A stretch of DNA of 64,000 bases. Source: Mycolicibacterium parafortuitum (GTDB taxonomy: Bacteria > Actinomycetota > Actinomycetes > Mycobacteriales > Mycobacteriaceae). Numbering within the stretch: the first letter of the stretch is position 1; each line of letters starts with the position of its first letter. Location: contig NZ_AP022598.1 of assembly GCF_010725485.1 (NCBI RefSeq), positions 1,736,001-1,800,000 of the forward strand, in the 5' to 3' direction. Shown piece by piece: positions 9,897 to 22,582 of this stretch. The position numbers and the translations under genes are program-made. Under the pieces are notes generated by a model. It saw nothing but the letters and a program-made list of their open reading frames with translations. It had not been told where the DNA came from and searched no databases.

Positions 9897-11042
9897 ATGC
9901 CACAACCAATGCCCAAACGGATCGTGTCGAAGGTCTTCGCGGCCTCGTTCGCCGCGCTGCTGACCGCCGGTGCGGTCGCGTGCGCCCCGCCTGAGAAGAA
10001 CGACTCCGGTGCGGCCGGGTCGGGGACCGACGCGGCGCAGGCGACCTCGGCCGAGGATTTCGGCGGCATGGAGGCCCTGGTCGAGGCCGCCAAGGCCGAG
10101 GGCGAACTGAATGTCATTGCGCTGCCGCCGGATTGGGCGAACTACGGAGCCATCATCGCGGCCTTCTCCGAGAAGTACGGGATCAAGGTCAACTCGGCCC
10201 AGCCCGACGCGTCCAGCCAGGACGAGATCAACGCCGCCAACCAGCAGAAGGGCCGCAGCACCGCGCCCGACGTGTTCGATCTCGGCCAGTCCGTCGCGCT
10301 GGCCAACACGTCGATGTTCGCGCCGTACAAAGTCGCGACGTTCGACGAGATCCCCGAGGCGTTCAAGGATCCCGACGGCACCTGGGTCAACGACTACGGC
10401 GGCTACATGTCGATCGGCTTCGACGCGGCGAAGGTGCCTCCGGTGGCGACCGTCGACGACCTCCTCAAGCCCGAGTACCAGGGCAAGGTCGCGCTCAACG
10501 GCGACCCGACCCAGGCCGGTGCCGCATTCTCCGGAGTGTTGATGGTCGCGCTGTCCCAGGGTGGTTCGGCCGACGACATCGCCCCCGGGGTGGAGTTCTT
10601 CCGCAAGCTCAAGGACGCGGGCAATTTCCTCCCGGTCGACCCGACCCCGGCGACCATCGAGTCCGGTCAGACCCCGGTGGTCATCGACTGGAACTACACC
10701 AATTCGTCGGAGACCAAGAAGCTGCCATCCTGGACGGTCGTGGTGCCCCCGGACAACGCGGTGGCCGGCTATTACTACCAGGCGATCAATAAGGACGCCC
10801 CGCACCCGGCGGCCGCACGGCTGTGGCAGGAGTTCCTGTACAGCGACGAGGGGCAGAACCTCTACGCCCAGGGCGGTGTCAGGCCGGTGCGGGCCGACAC
10901 CATGCAGGCCGACGGAGTGCTCGACCCGGCGGTCGCGGCCGCGCTTCCCGTGGTGGAGGGCCCGGTGACGGTGCCGACGCCGGAGCAGACCGAGAAGGCC
11001 TCGAAGTACCTCGCGGAGAACTGGGCGGCCGCGGTTGGCTGA
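9897..11042 (+). CDS. ABC importer substrate-binding lipoprotein
   Basis: The ATG at 9897 has a GGAAGG ribosome binding site; a GTG lies at 9882. The 381-aa product has a positively charged N-terminus, a hydrophobic stretch and a lipidation site at Cys29 (AVAC), followed by a low-complexity linker. The rest is a type 2 periplasmic-binding fold of the spermidine/iron/phosphonate class: AKAEGELNVIALPPDWANYG at the start of lobe 1, DVFDLGQS, NDYGGYMSIGFD and the C-terminal AARLWQEFLYSDEGQ. The ligand cannot be assigned. It heads a four-gene importer operon (9897-13753); the next gene overlaps its stop by 8 bp. Confidence 0.87.
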   Translation: MPQPMPKRIVSKVFAASFAALLTAGAVACAPPEKNDSGAAGSGTDAAQATSAEDFGGMEALVEAAKAEGELNVIALPPDWANYGAIIAAFSEKYGIKVNSAQPDASSQDEINAANQQKGRSTAPDVFDLGQSVALANTSMFAPYKVATFDEIPEAFKDPDGTWVNDYGGYMSIGFDAAKVPPVATVDDLLKPEYQGKVALNGDPTQAGAAFSGVLMVALSQGGSADDIAPGVEFFRKLKDAGNFLPVDPTPATIESGQTPVVIDWNYTNSSETKKLPSWTVVVPPDNAVAGYYYQAINKDAPHPAAARLWQEFLYSDEGQNLYAQGGVRPVRADTMQADGVLDPAVAAALPVVEGPVTVPTPEQTEKASKYLAENWAAAVG

Positions 11043-11895
11043 CCTACGGCTCGGCCAGCGGCTGCGGGACTCGCTGCCGCTGTTGCCGTTCCTGGCCGTC
11101 GTGGCGATCTTCCTGATCATCCCGACGGTCACCGTGGTGGTCGGTTCGGTGTACGCCGACGGCGTCTTCTCATTGGACCGCATCGCGGCGCTGTTCACCG
11201 GGACCGCGCTCAACGCGCTGGCCAACAGCGTGCTGCTGTCCGGGGCCACCGCGCTGCTCGGTGCGTTCTTCGGCGCGGTGATGGCCTGGCTGATCGTCAG
11301 CAGCCCGCCGACCTCGATGCTGCGCCGCGCGGTGCTGTCGCTGTGCAGCGTGCTGGCCCAGTTCGGTGGTGTCGCACTGGCATTCGCGTTCCTGGCCACC
11401 GTCGGGCTCAACGGGGTGCTGACGCTGTGGGTGCAGCAGGTGTTCGGGTTCAACCTGGCCGGGTCCGGGTGGCTGTACAGCCTGTCTGGTCTGATCCTGG
11501 TCTACACGTACTTCCAGATCCCGCTGATGGTGATCGTGTTCATCCCCGCGCTGGAGGGCCTGCGCGAGCAGTGGCGCGAAGCCGCCGTCAGCCTCGGCGC
11601 GTCGACGTGGGCGTACTGGCGTGAGGTCGCGATCCCGCTGCTGACGCCCGCGTTCCTCGGCTCGGCACTGCTGTTGTTCGCCAACGCTTTCGCCGCGTAC
11701 GCGACGGCCGCCGCGCTGGTCAGTCAGGGCAGCCCGATCCTGCCGCTGCTGATCCGCGCGTCACTGGTCAGTGAGGTGGTGCTGGGTCAGGCCGGCTTCG
11801 CGTACGCGCTGGCGCTGGAGATGATCGTCGTCGTCGCCGTGGTGATGGTGGCCTACAACCTGCTGGTGCGGCGCAGTGCGCGGTGGCTCTCGTGA
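11035..11895 (+). CDS. ABC importer permease subunit 1
   Basis: This 286-aa inner-membrane protein has six predicted helices and the ATPase-docking EAA loop EAAVSLGASTWAYWREVAIP near residue 185. The start is the TTG at 11035, which overlaps the lipoprotein gene by 8 bp and implies translational coupling. It belongs to the PotB/CysW-type permeases and pairs with the next gene. Confidence 0.87.
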   Translation: MADLRLGQRLRDSLPLLPFLAVVAIFLIIPTVTVVVGSVYADGVFSLDRIAALFTGTALNALANSVLLSGATALLGAFFGAVMAWLIVSSPPTSMLRRAVLSLCSVLAQFGGVALAFAFLATVGLNGVLTLWVQQVFGFNLAGSGWLYSLSGLILVYTYFQIPLMVIVFIPALEGLREQWREAAVSLGASTWAYWREVAIPLLTPAFLGSALLLFANAFAAYATAAALVSQGSPILPLLIRASLVSEVVLGQAGFAYALALEMIVVVAVVMVAYNLLVRRSARWLS

Positions 11896-11905
11896 GAGCC
11901 GGGTC

Positions 11906-12711
11906 ATGAGAACTGCGGTGCGGGGCGGACTCTGGGTCATGTTCGGCCTGTTCTTCCTGTTCCCGCTGTATGCGATGGCCGACTTCTCCACCCGCAACCT
12001 GGTCGGCGGTGGACGCACGTGGGAGGCGTGGGCCCACCTGGTGACCGACGAGGCGCTCTACCGGTCGATCGTGGTGTCGCTGCTGCTCGCGGTGTTCACC
12101 GTCGCGGCGATGCTGGTGCTGCTGGTGCCGACCATGATCTGGGTGCGGCTGCGCGCGCCGTGGGCGAAGGGGCTCGTGGAGTTCCTGTGCCTGCTGCCGC
12201 TGACGATCCCGGCGCTGGTGATCGTCGTCGGGCTGCGCAACGTCTACCTGTGGGTGGTGTACTTCTTCGGCGAGTCGGCACTGACGCTGACGTTCGTCTA
12301 CATCGTGGTGGTGCTGCCCTTCGCGTACCGCGCGCTCGACGCGGCACTGTCGTCGATCGATCTCCAGACGCTCACCGAGGCCGCCCGATCCCTCGGCGCG
12401 GGCTGGCTGACCACCATGACCCGGGTGGTGGTCCCGAACATCTGGTCGGGGATCCTGTCGGCGGCGTTCATCTCGATCGCGGTGGTGCTCGGCGAGTTCA
12501 CCATCGCGTCGCTGTCCGGTTACGAGACGCTTCAGGTGCAGATCGTGCTGATCGGCAAGAGTGATGGCCCGACCTCGGTGGCGGCCTCGCTGGCGACGCT
12601 GCTGTTCGGATTCGCGCTGCTGCTGATCCTGTCCCTGCTCACCCGGGGGCGCCGACGAGCGCTTGCGCGAGGAGCTGACAATCGGGGCGGCAATACCCCA
12701 GGAGTGACCGT

Positions 12712-12715
<4 letters not shown>
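11906..12715 (+). CDS. ABC importer permease subunit 2
   Basis: The ATG at 11906 lies 10 bp after the first permease gene. The 269-aa product has six helices and the EAA loop EAARSLGAGWLTTMTRVVVP. The C-terminal tail after residue 250 (RRRALARGADNRGG) is encoded by a 19-bp element, GAGCGCTTGCGCGAGGAGC at 12657-12675, that recurs after gltD. The tail therefore probably arose by insertion of a dispersed repeat and is not part of the fold. The stop overlaps the start of the ATPase gene. Confidence 0.87.
12657..12675. repeat. Dispersed 19-bp element, copy 1
   Basis: GAGCGCTTGCGCGAGGAGC contains the inverted repeat GCGC-TT-GCGC. It matches 18 of 19 bases of the copy at 50706-50724. This copy lies inside the 3' end of a permease gene. 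Confidence 0.6.
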
Positions 12716-13749
<1,034 letters not shown>

Positions 13750-13753
<4 letters not shown>

Positions 13754-14328
13754 ACGTCGGCGACCGGTTCGATGCCCAGGTCGCGGTAGCTGACCAGCGC
13801 GTGGAACGGGATGCCGCGCTTGGCGAATCGTGCGGTCGCGATGTCGCCGCGGTCGACCATCGGGATCACCCCGGTGACGACGACCCCGAGCGGGGCGATG
13901 CGTTCCAGCGCGAGCTCGGTGGACCCGCCGGTGCTGATCACATCGTCGACCAGCAGCACTCTGGTGCCCGGCTGCAGGCGGGTGCCTTCGACCCACTGCT
14001 CGCGGCCGCGCTTCTTCTGTTCCTTGCGCACCGAGAACCACGCCGCGCCGGTCACCATCGCGACACCGTGCGCGAGCGGGTCGGCGCCCATGGTCAGCCC
14101 GCCGACGGCGTCGAACTCGATGCCCTCGGCGGCGGCCAGTTCGGCGACGGCCTCGGAGACGATCCGCAGCCGCTCACCGGTGTCGACGGCGTACTTGCCG
14201 TCGATGTAGTCATGGCTGAGCTGGCCGCTGGCCAGTCTGAACGGCTCTTCGCGGCGTTCGTGTCCGCGTGTGCGGATCAGGTCGAAGGCGGCTTGCCAGG
14301 TCTGCGAGCGGTCGGACACGGGGGTCAT
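13750..14328 (-). CDS. Orotate phosphoribosyltransferase-like PRTase
   Basis: This 192-aa type I phosphoribosyltransferase has the PRPP-binding motif VLLVDDVISTGGST near residue 130 and the GGLTMGADPLAHGV loop shared with PyrE. It differs from the mycobacterial PyrE (Rv0382c type) in its N-terminus (SDRSQTWQAAFDLIRTRGHE) and in the KYAVDTGERLR region, so it is probably a second enzyme or a paralogue with another base as substrate. The ATG at 14328 forms an ATGA overlap with the stop of the upstream HugZ-like gene, which implies coupled translation. Confidence 0.8.
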
Positions 14329-15134
14329 CGTAGGGCACGTCGCGCCAGCTCGACCGCGGCCGAACGGAGCTCGTCGATCGACGCCAGCGGGGCCGCATAA
14401 CCGATGCGGGTGTAGGCCACCCCGCGGTCCGTCGTGACACGCAGGTCCAGGCCGTAGCGGTCGGCCCCGGTGCACGTCGCCGAGGTGGTGTCGGGGTAGC
14501 CGCCGAGGGTGCGGGCCATCGCGGCCAACGATTCGGCGTGGTCGTCGTTCAGATGCGCGATCGCGCCCGCGGCTCGCGGCGTCACCGGGTCCGGTTCGGC
14601 CGCCGTGTACGCCTCGCCGCTGGTGGAGTCCATCCGGCCGTAGCCGCCGACCCAGCGCACCCGCGAGACCCGCAGCACCCACAGCGTGAAGTCGCTGTAG
14701 TCGATGTAGTACTTCGCCGCCGGGACCGCGGCCAGGTGCGCCTCGCGCGCGGCGTCGCGCTCTGGGCCTGCCGGGGCCTCGACCCGGCCCGCCAGCGTGA
14801 TCCGGGCGTTGGCCAGCGGATCGGCGTCGGTCGCCGGGGCCACGATCGCGATGCTCGCACGGGGATCGCCGGCCAGATTGCGGCCGTGTTCGGCCAGGTT
14901 GGACACACACAGCACCGGTGCGCCGCCGAGCAGACCGTATGTCACGAACGACGCCCAGGGATCGCCGTCGGACGTCAACGTGGCCAGCGTGCCGCTGTTC
15001 GTCGACGCCGCGATGGTGCGGGCCTCTTCGGCCGCCGACGGGCGGACGGGGTTGGCGGGTTCGGTCAGCGGCGGCGGAATCGTCGGGGCATCACCCGGGT
15101 CGCCGTGATCGCGGGTCTGTCCTGCGGTGGCCAC
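14325..15134 (-). CDS. HugZ-like pyridoxamine-phosphate-oxidase-fold protein with DUF2470
   Basis: This 269-aa protein has an N-terminal split-barrel domain (AASTNSGTLATLTSDGDPWASFVTYGLL, then SIAIVAPA and ITLAGRVE) and a C-terminal DUF2470 domain beginning near residue 190 with AIAHLNDDHAESL. This two-domain layout is that of HugZ/HutZ proteins, some of which bind or degrade heme. The DUF2470 histidines that help bind heme are present (HLNDDH). The gene overlaps the downstream phosphoribosyltransferase gene by 4 bp. No heme-uptake genes adjoin, so the role is open. Confidence 0.8.
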   Translation of the reverse strand: MATAGQTRDHGDPGDAPTIPPPLTEPANPVRPSAAEEARTIAASTNSGTLATLTSDGDPWASFVTYGLLGGAPVLCVSNLAEHGRNLAGDPRASIAIVAPATDADPLANARITLAGRVEAPAGPERDAAREAHLAAVPAAKYYIDYSDFTLWVLRVSRVRWVGGYGRMDSTSGEAYTAAEPDPVTPRAAGAIAHLNDDHAESLAAMARTLGGYPDTTSATCTGADRYGLDLRVTTDRGVAYTRIGYAAPLASIDELRSAAVELARRALR

Positions 15135-15246
15135 GTCGGCACCCTATCCCGGGTCGGCGATTCGCAACGCCCCTCACCGGGTTGTGCACATGTGCGACAA
15201 TTTGGTCAATTCTCGTCGCGAGACAGATCTCTGGAGTGGGTGCACG

Positions 15247-16359
15247 ATGGCCGGTGCGGAGCTTCGCCGCCTCGCGATGGCCGGTGCTCTCTCCTCGACA
15301 CTGATCTTCGGGGGCGTCTTCGGGGGCATCGCCGCGGTCGCGCCCGCGTGGGCCCAGCCCGGTGACACCGGCGGATCGAGTCAGGATCCCGGAACCACGG
15401 GCGGGGGCAGCACGGACGGCTCCGGGGCGGGCTCCGAGACCGGCACCGGCGATTCCGGTGACACCGGGTCGACGCCGAACGAGACCAGCGAACCCGACGA
15501 ACCGGCCGCCCCGTCCGACGACGCCGTGATCGAGGACGTCGACCCGGTGGAGCCCGAGGTCGTCCCGGAACCGGATCCCGAGCCCGAAGAGGTCGTGACC
15601 CCGCCGACCACCCGCGGCCGCAGCTCGGCGGTGCCCGAGCCGACGCCGCCGGCGCGGACGATCCCGAACTCACAGATCTACAGCCACTCGATCACGCTGC
15701 CGTGGATCCGGTTGCCGAGCCCCGGGGAGATCCCGCCCGGCACCTGGCCGTCGGTGTCGAACTTCTATACCACCTGGACGATCCCGGTGCCGACACTCGG
15801 GGAGTACCTGCGGGCGTTGCGCATCATGCGCAACCCGGCACCCGCGCCGGGACCGACGTTCCGGACCCAGGAGGACGGCCCGCCCGTGGCGGACGCGTTC
15901 AGCGGCACCACCACCGGCGGCGATGGCGGCGGCGGTCCCGTGGTGACCGAACCTGTCGTGCTGCGGGCGCCGCTGGTGACCGTGCCTCGGGCCACCACCG
16001 TCGCGGGCCGGCCCACGCACCTGCCGGCCCGTGTCCCGGCCGATCCGGCGGTGGCCCCCGCGTTCGCCCCGCCCGGGATGGCCGGTGTGCGGACCCCGGC
16101 GATCCGCGGTTCGGTCGCACCCACGCCCGGCACCACCGCACCGCTTCAGGCCACTCCCGCCGGGGTCGGGCCGTCGCCGCGGGTCGGCACGCTCGCGCGC
16201 GGCGTGACCAATCCGACCGTCGGTGAGATCGCCGCCGTCGCGCTGCCCGGGGTCGCCGGCCTGCTGTTCCTGACCGTCAGCGGAGGGATGATCGGCTATC
16301 GGCAGGCCAACAGCGCCCGGTATGTCCGCACCGCGGGCGCCGAGCGGTTCCTGGCCTGA
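15247..16359 (+). CDS. Exported proline/threonine-rich protein with C-terminal membrane anchor
   Basis: The ATG at 15247 begins a Sec signal peptide (about residues 1-38, ending APAWA-QP). A low-complexity Gly/Ser/Thr/Asp then Pro/Glu-rich stretch follows, then a middle region with [20 protein letters not shown]. The C-terminus has the order [11 protein letters not shown], a hydrophobic segment, GYRQA, and a short basic tail ending [11 protein letters not shown]. The same C-terminal order occurs in the protein at 61924-62784. The product is probably held in the membrane with its bulk outside. I do not recognise a named family. Length 370 aa. Confidence 0.75.
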   Translation: MAGAELRRLAMAGALSSTLIFGGVFGGIAAVAPAWAQPGDTGGSSQDPGTTGGGSTDGSGAGSETGTGDSGDTGSTPNETSEPDEPAAPSDDAVIEDVDPVEPEVVPEPDPEPEEVVTPPTTRGRSSAVPEPTPPARTIPNSQIYSHSITLPWIRLPSPGEIPPGTWPSVSNFYTTWTIPVPTLGEYLRALRIMRNPAPAPGPTFRTQEDGPPVADAFSGTTTGGDGGGGPVVTEPVVLRAPLVTVPRATTVAGRPTHLPARVPADPAVAPAFAPPGMAGVRTPAIRGSVAPTPGTTAPLQATPAGVGPSPRVGTLARGVTNPTVGEIAAVALPGVAGLLFLTVSGGMIGYRQANSARYVRTAGAERFLA

Positions 16360-16393
16360 TTGCTATTGCGCATGCCTGGGTAGGTTCCACTGC

Positions 16394-17716
16394 ATGACGC
16401 TGGCCTACGGCGAATGGATCATTCACCGGCGCTGGTACGCCGGCCGCAGTCGCGAACTCGCCTCGGCCGAACCGGCTGTCGTGACACCGCTGGGTGACGA
16501 CCTCGAACACGTGCTGCTCGACGTCACCTACACCGACGGGTTCACCGAGCGCTATCAGGTGTTCGTGCACTGGGAGGACGGCCCGGCCGGCGGCTATGGC
16601 TCGGCGGGCGGCTATCACGACGCCGCGCTGATCGGCACCGGCGCGAACGGGCGCATCGGCTACGACGCGCTGTTCAACCCGGCGGCGGCCGGCCGGCTGC
16701 TGGCGCTGATCGACTCGTCGGCGACCGTCGGCGCGCTGACGTTCAGCAGGGAACCGGGCGCCGCGCTGCCCGTCGGCGCGCCGGCCAAGGTCTCGGGTGC
16801 CGAGCAGAGCAACACCAGCGTGATCTTCGGAAAAGACGCGATGCTCAAGGTGTTTCGCCGTGTCACCCCGGGGGTGAACCCCGACATCGAACTCAACCGG
16901 GTGCTCGCCAGGGCGGGCAACCCGCACGTCGCGACGCTGCTCGGGTCGTTCGAGACGACGTGGGCCGGGCCGGGGTCGCCGCCGTGTGCGCTCGGCATGG
17001 TCGCCGCGTTCGCCGCCAACAGCGCCGAGGGCTGGGACATGGCCACCGCCAGCGCCCGCGATCTGTTCGCCAACGAGGTCGGCGGCGATTTCGCCGACGA
17101 GTCCCACCGCCTCGGCGAGGCCGTCGCCTCGGTGCACCGGACGCTGGCCGATGCGCTGGGCACCTCCCTCGGGCAGTTCCCGGTCGACACGGTGCTGCAG
17201 CGTCTGGAGTCCGCCGTGCAGGCCGCACCGGATCTGAGCCCGTACGCCGCGGCCGTCGAGGAACGGATCCGGCGCCTCGCCGGCCGGCAGATCACCGTGC
17301 ACCGGGTCCACGGCGACCTGCATCTGGGCCAGGTGCTGCGTACCCCCGAGAACTGGTTGCTGATCGACTTCGAGGGCGAACCGGGGCAACCGCTGGAGGA
17401 GAGGCGGCGTCCCGATTCACCGCTGCGCGACGTCGCCGGCGTGCTGCGGTCGTTCGAGTACGCGGCCTACCAGAAGGTGGTCGACGACGGAGGCGACGCC
17501 GGGATGGCCGAGCGTGCGCGGGCGTGGGTGGACCGCAATGCGAGAGCGTTCTGCGACGGCTACGCGGCGATCGCCGGCGCCGACCCGCGGCAGTCCGGAG
17601 ATGTGCTCGCCGCCTACGAACTGGACAAGGCCGTCTACGAGGCGGCCTATGAGGCACGCTTCCGGCCGTCCTGGCTGCCGATCCCGATGCGCTCGATCCA
17701 GCGCATCCTGGGCTGA
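16394..17716 (+). CDS. mak: Maltokinase
   Basis: Maltokinase phosphorylates maltose to maltose 1-phosphate, the donor for GlgE in alpha-glucan synthesis. The 441-aa product matches the mycobacterial enzyme along its length: [11 protein letters not shown] at the N-terminus, [22 protein letters not shown], the catalytic loop [12 protein letters not shown], and the metal site [11 protein letters not shown]. In M. tuberculosis and M. smegmatis mak follows treS, often as part of one complex. Here treS is not adjacent: the upstream neighbour is the proline-rich exported protein 34 bp away. Confidence 0.93.
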   Translation: MTLAYGEWIIHRRWYAGRSRELASAEPAVVTPLGDDLEHVLLDVTYTDGFTERYQVFVHWEDGPAGGYGSAGGYHDAALIGTGANGRIGYDALFNPAAAGRLLALIDSSATVGALTFSREPGAALPVGAPAKVSGAEQSNTSVIFGKDAMLKVFRRVTPGVNPDIELNRVLARAGNPHVATLLGSFETTWAGPGSPPCALGMVAAFAANSAEGWDMATASARDLFANEVGGDFADESHRLGEAVASVHRTLADALGTSLGQFPVDTVLQRLESAVQAAPDLSPYAAAVEERIRRLAGRQITVHRVHGDLHLGQVLRTPENWLLIDFEGEPGQPLEERRRPDSPLRDVAGVLRSFEYAAYQKVVDDGGDAGMAERARAWVDRNARAFCDGYAAIAGADPRQSGDVLAAYELDKAVYEAAYEARFRPSWLPIPMRSIQRILG

Positions 17717-17730
17717 GGGTTGCCGGGCCG

Positions 17731-18552
17731 TCACCGCACCAGCCTGCGCAGCAGCGCCGAGGCCACCACCACACCGAGTACCGCCGCCAGCGCCAGCACG
17801 GCGATGTCGAGCAGACCGTTGGCCGGGGTGCCGATGAGCAGCCCGCGCAGCGCGTTGACCTCATAGGACAGCGGGTTCACCGCCGACAGCCAGCGCAGCC
17901 ACTGCGGCATCACGTCCACCGGGTAGAGCGCGTTGGACGCGAAGAACAGCGGCATCGTGATCGCCTGACCGATCCCCATCAACCGGTCCCGGTTGCGGAC
18001 CAGTCCGGCCAGCGCCATCGACAGGCACGCGAAGAACGCCGACCCGAGCACCACCACACCCATCGCGGCCAGGATCTTGAGCGGATTGCCGGTCAGCTGT
18101 ACGCCGAGCACGAAGGCCAGCGCCACCACACCGATCACCTGCACCACCGAACGCACCCCGGCCGCGAACGCCTTGCCGGTCACGATGGCCGACGCCGGTG
18201 CGGGTGTCACCATCAACTTGGCCAGGATCCCGGCGTCGCGGTCCCACACGATCTGGATGCCGTAGAAGATCGAGATGAACAGCGCGGACTGGGCGATGAT
18301 GCCCGGTGCCAGGAACGCCAGGTATGGGACGTCGCCGGTGTCGATGACGTCGAGGCGGCTGAACGTCTGGCCGAAGATCAGCAACCACAGAGCGGGCTGG
18401 ACCATGCGGGTGACCAACTCGGTGCGGTCGTGGCGCAGTTTCTGCAGCTCCACCAGCGCGAACGCGGCGATACGCACCGCGGTGCCGCGGATCCGGCGCC
18501 ATCCGCGCGGCGCCAGGACCAGCTCGACCCGGGGCCTTGGCTCAACTGACAC
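17731..18552 (-). CDS. ABC-2 type exporter permease, DrrB-like
   Basis: This 273-aa protein has six predicted helices and the ABC-2 layout, with QPALWLLIFGQTFSRL after the first cytoplasmic helix and ITMPLFFASNALYPVDVMPQW between helices 5 and 6. It belongs to the daunorubicin-resistance DrrB group, which exports hydrophobic drugs or lipids. The GTG start at 18552 overlaps the stop of the ATPase gene by 11 bp, so the two are coupled. Confidence 0.88.
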   Translation of the reverse strand: MSVEPRPRVELVLAPRGWRRIRGTAVRIAAFALVELQKLRHDRTELVTRMVQPALWLLIFGQTFSRLDVIDTGDVPYLAFLAPGIIAQSALFISIFYGIQIVWDRDAGILAKLMVTPAPASAIVTGKAFAAGVRSVVQVIGVVALAFVLGVQLTGNPLKILAAMGVVVLGSAFFACLSMALAGLVRNRDRLMGIGQAITMPLFFASNALYPVDVMPQWLRWLSAVNPLSYEVNALRGLLIGTPANGLLDIAVLALAAVLGVVVASALLRRLVR

Positions 18553-19381
18553 GGCGCGCCGTCCTGCGGCTCGCGCGGACCGCGCGGAAACCGTCCCTGG
18601 CCTCCCCGGTCAGTGCGGAGCCGGCATAGTGCCGGAACACGTCCTCCAGCGTCGCCTCGGTCCCCTCCGCGGCGATCTCGCGTTTGAGCTCGGCCGGGCT
18701 GCCCACCACCTGCAGCCGGCCCCGGTCCATCAGCGCCACCCGGTCGCACAGCACGTCGGCCTCCTCCATGTAGTGGGTGGTCAGCAGCACCGTCATGCCG
18801 AACTCGGCCTGCATGCCGCGCACCTGGTTCCAGACGCCCTCGCGCGCGATCGGATCCAGGCCGACCGTCGGCTCGTCGAGCAGCAGCAGCGACGGCTTGT
18901 TGACCAGTGCCTGCGCCAACTCCAGACGCCGGACCATGCCACCGGAGTACGACCCGGCGGGCACGTCGGCGACGTCGAGCAACTGCATCGCGTCCAGCGC
19001 GTCGGCCACGCGCTGTCTGCGCACCGCACGCGGCACGTCGTAGAGCCGGGCGAACAGCTCGACGTTCTGCCTGCCCGTGAGCGCAGACTCGATCGAAAGC
19101 TGTTGCGGCACATAGCCGATGTTGTGCCGAATATCCATGGTGCGCTTGCGGGAGTCCATCCCGAAGATCGAAACCCGGCCGTGCTGAGCCGGGGTCAGGG
19201 TGGTCAGCACCCGCACCACGGTGGTCTTGCCCGCGCCGTTGGGGCCCAGCAGGCCCATGGTCTCGCCGGCACGCACCTGCAGGGTCAGATCGTCGACGGC
19301 GGTGAAATCGCCGTAGCGGTGCGTCAGGTTGCGGCAGTCGATCGCCAGGTCGGTCCCAGCGTTGTCTGTGTCTGCGGTCAC
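18542..19381 (-). CDS. ABC exporter ATP-binding protein, DrrA-like
   Basis: This 279-aa ATPase has Walker A (GPNGAGKTT), the Q-loop (GYVPQQLSIES), signature (YSGGMVRRLELA), Walker B (LLLLDEPTVGLD) and switch histidine (LLTTHYMEEA), plus the C-terminal TLEDVFRHYAG element typical of DrrA proteins. The GTG start has an AGGAG ribosome binding site and shares a GTGA overlap with the stop of a broken MarR-type gene upstream. That MarR gene was probably the regulator of this exporter. Confidence 0.9.
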   Translation of the reverse strand: MTADTDNAGTDLAIDCRNLTHRYGDFTAVDDLTLQVRAGETMGLLGPNGAGKTTVVRVLTTLTPAQHGRVSIFGMDSRKRTMDIRHNIGYVPQQLSIESALTGRQNVELFARLYDVPRAVRRQRVADALDAMQLLDVADVPAGSYSGGMVRRLELAQALVNKPSLLLLDEPTVGLDPIAREGVWNQVRGMQAEFGMTVLLTTHYMEEADVLCDRVALMDRGRLQVVGSPAELKREIAAEGTEATLEDVFRHYAGSALTGEARDGFRAVRASRRTARRVS

Positions 19382-19555
19382 GGGGTCTCCTGTTGCAGCA
19401 TCCTCGTCAGGTGGGTCAGCACGGCCAGCCCGCGCGCACCGAGATCCCGGAGTGGCGGCCGACCAGCCGCATCAGCTCGACCTGGGACTGGGTCAGCCCG
19501 ATCCCGTCGAAGCCCGGGCGGGGGGTGCGCCGGCGAGATCGGTGGTGGATTCCAT
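19378..19555 (-). pseudogene. Degraded MarR-family regulator
   Basis: Pieces of one protein are spread over two frames. From the ATG at 19555 come MESTTDLAGAPP, then after a frame change in a C-rich run GFDGIGLTQSQVELMRLVGRHSGISVR, which matches the first helices of a MarR winged-helix domain. The reading then jumps to a C-terminal piece LAVLTHLTRMLQQETP whose TGA overlaps the GTG of the exporter ATPase. The recognition helix and wing, about 60 to 80 residues, are missing. MarR genes next to DrrAB-type exporters usually repress them, so loss should leave the exporter unregulated. Confidence 0.65.
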
Positions 19556-19594
19556 CCCCGCCACACTACCTTTGTCACAGAGGCTTCTGAGCTG

Positions 19595-19676
19595 GCAACC
19601 GTGGCCGCCCAGGCAGGTCGCCGCCGCTCTTCGGCTCCTGCACCCGGCCCGCCCGGCCGGTGGCGGCCACGGTTGC
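19595..19676. repeat. Long inverted repeat, 15-bp arms
   Basis: GCAACCGTGGCCGCC at 19595-19609 is perfectly repeated in inverse orientation at 19662-19676, with a 52-base GC-rich loop that contains no open reading frame. It lies upstream of the broken MarR gene and downstream of glgX. It resembles a REP/MITE-like remnant or a strong hairpin. Confidence 0.55.
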
Positions 19677-19775
19677 TACAGCGATGTCAAGTTAACACAA
19701 CGTTACGCCGACAGGGGGTAGACTCGCCCGCGTAAGCGCGGTGGCGCACAACAGGTTTCAGGGGGTCGCGGGGGG

Positions 19776-21923
<2,148 letters not shown>

Positions 21924-21994
21924 TGGGAAGCACCTTCCTGTCGATCTGGGCGCGCACGCTCAACTGCCCGTTTACGGGGCGGCGCAAACCCTGC

Positions 21995-22582
21995 TCAGCC
22001 GAGGACCTCGACACCTGCCCTGCTCAGCGCGGTCACCGCCTCGGCGGTGGTGTCCGCGGACACACCCGCGGTCAGCGCGAGCAGCACCCTGGTGGCGAAA
22101 CCGGCGGCGGCCGCATCGGCCGCGGTGGCCTTCACGCAGTAGTCGGTGGCGATGCCGACCACGTCGACGGTGTCGACCCCGCGGGCGCGCAGCCAGTCGG
22201 CCAGCGTGGTGCCGTCCTCGGCGGTGCCCTCGAATCCGCTGTAGGCCGCCGAGTAGTGCCCTTTGTGGAACACCTCCTCGATCGCCGCGGTGTCGAGGTC
22301 GGGGTGGAACTGCGCGCCGGCGGTCTCGGCGACGCAGTGCACCGGCCAGGAGTCGACGTAGTCAGGATGGTCCGAGAAGTGGGAACCGGGATCTATGTGA
22401 AAGTCCTTGGTGGCCACCACATGCCGGTAACCGTCGGGCTCGCCGTCACCGCCGCCGGTGAGCAACGCGCTGATCCCGCGCGCCACGGCCGCTCCGCCGG
22501 TGACCGCCAGTGAGCCACCTTCGCAGAAGTCGTTCTGCACGTCGACGATGACGAGAGCTCGGTTCGGCGCCGAAGGGGTCAC
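21995..22582 (-). CDS. pncA: Nicotinamidase/pyrazinamidase
   Basis: This enzyme deaminates nicotinamide to nicotinate in NAD recycling and activates pyrazinamide. The 195-aa product has the catalytic triad: Asp in VIVDVQNDFCEGGSL, Lys in HKGHYSAAYSGFEG and Cys in GIATDYCVKATAADA. The metal ligands lie in KDFHIDPGSHFS, and WPVHCV is present. The GTG at 22582 overlaps the stop of the PAS-ANTAR gene in a GTGA arrangement, so pncA is the last gene of the operon that starts at 27016. Confidence 0.93.
   Translation of the reverse strand: MTPSAPNRALVIVDVQNDFCEGGSLAVTGGAAVARGISALLTGGGDGEPDGYRHVVATKDFHIDPGSHFSDHPDYVDSWPVHCVAETAGAQFHPDLDTAAIEEVFHKGHYSAAYSGFEGTAEDGTTLADWLRARGVDTVDVVGIATDYCVKATAADAAAAGFATRVLLALTAGVSADTTAEAVTALSRAGVEVLG

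Noticed and set aside
19691..19720. Possible SigF promoter (GTTAA and GGGTA) between glgX and the MarR remnant
   Set aside because: The spacing is about 20 bp, too long for SigF, and no gene on that strand follows.
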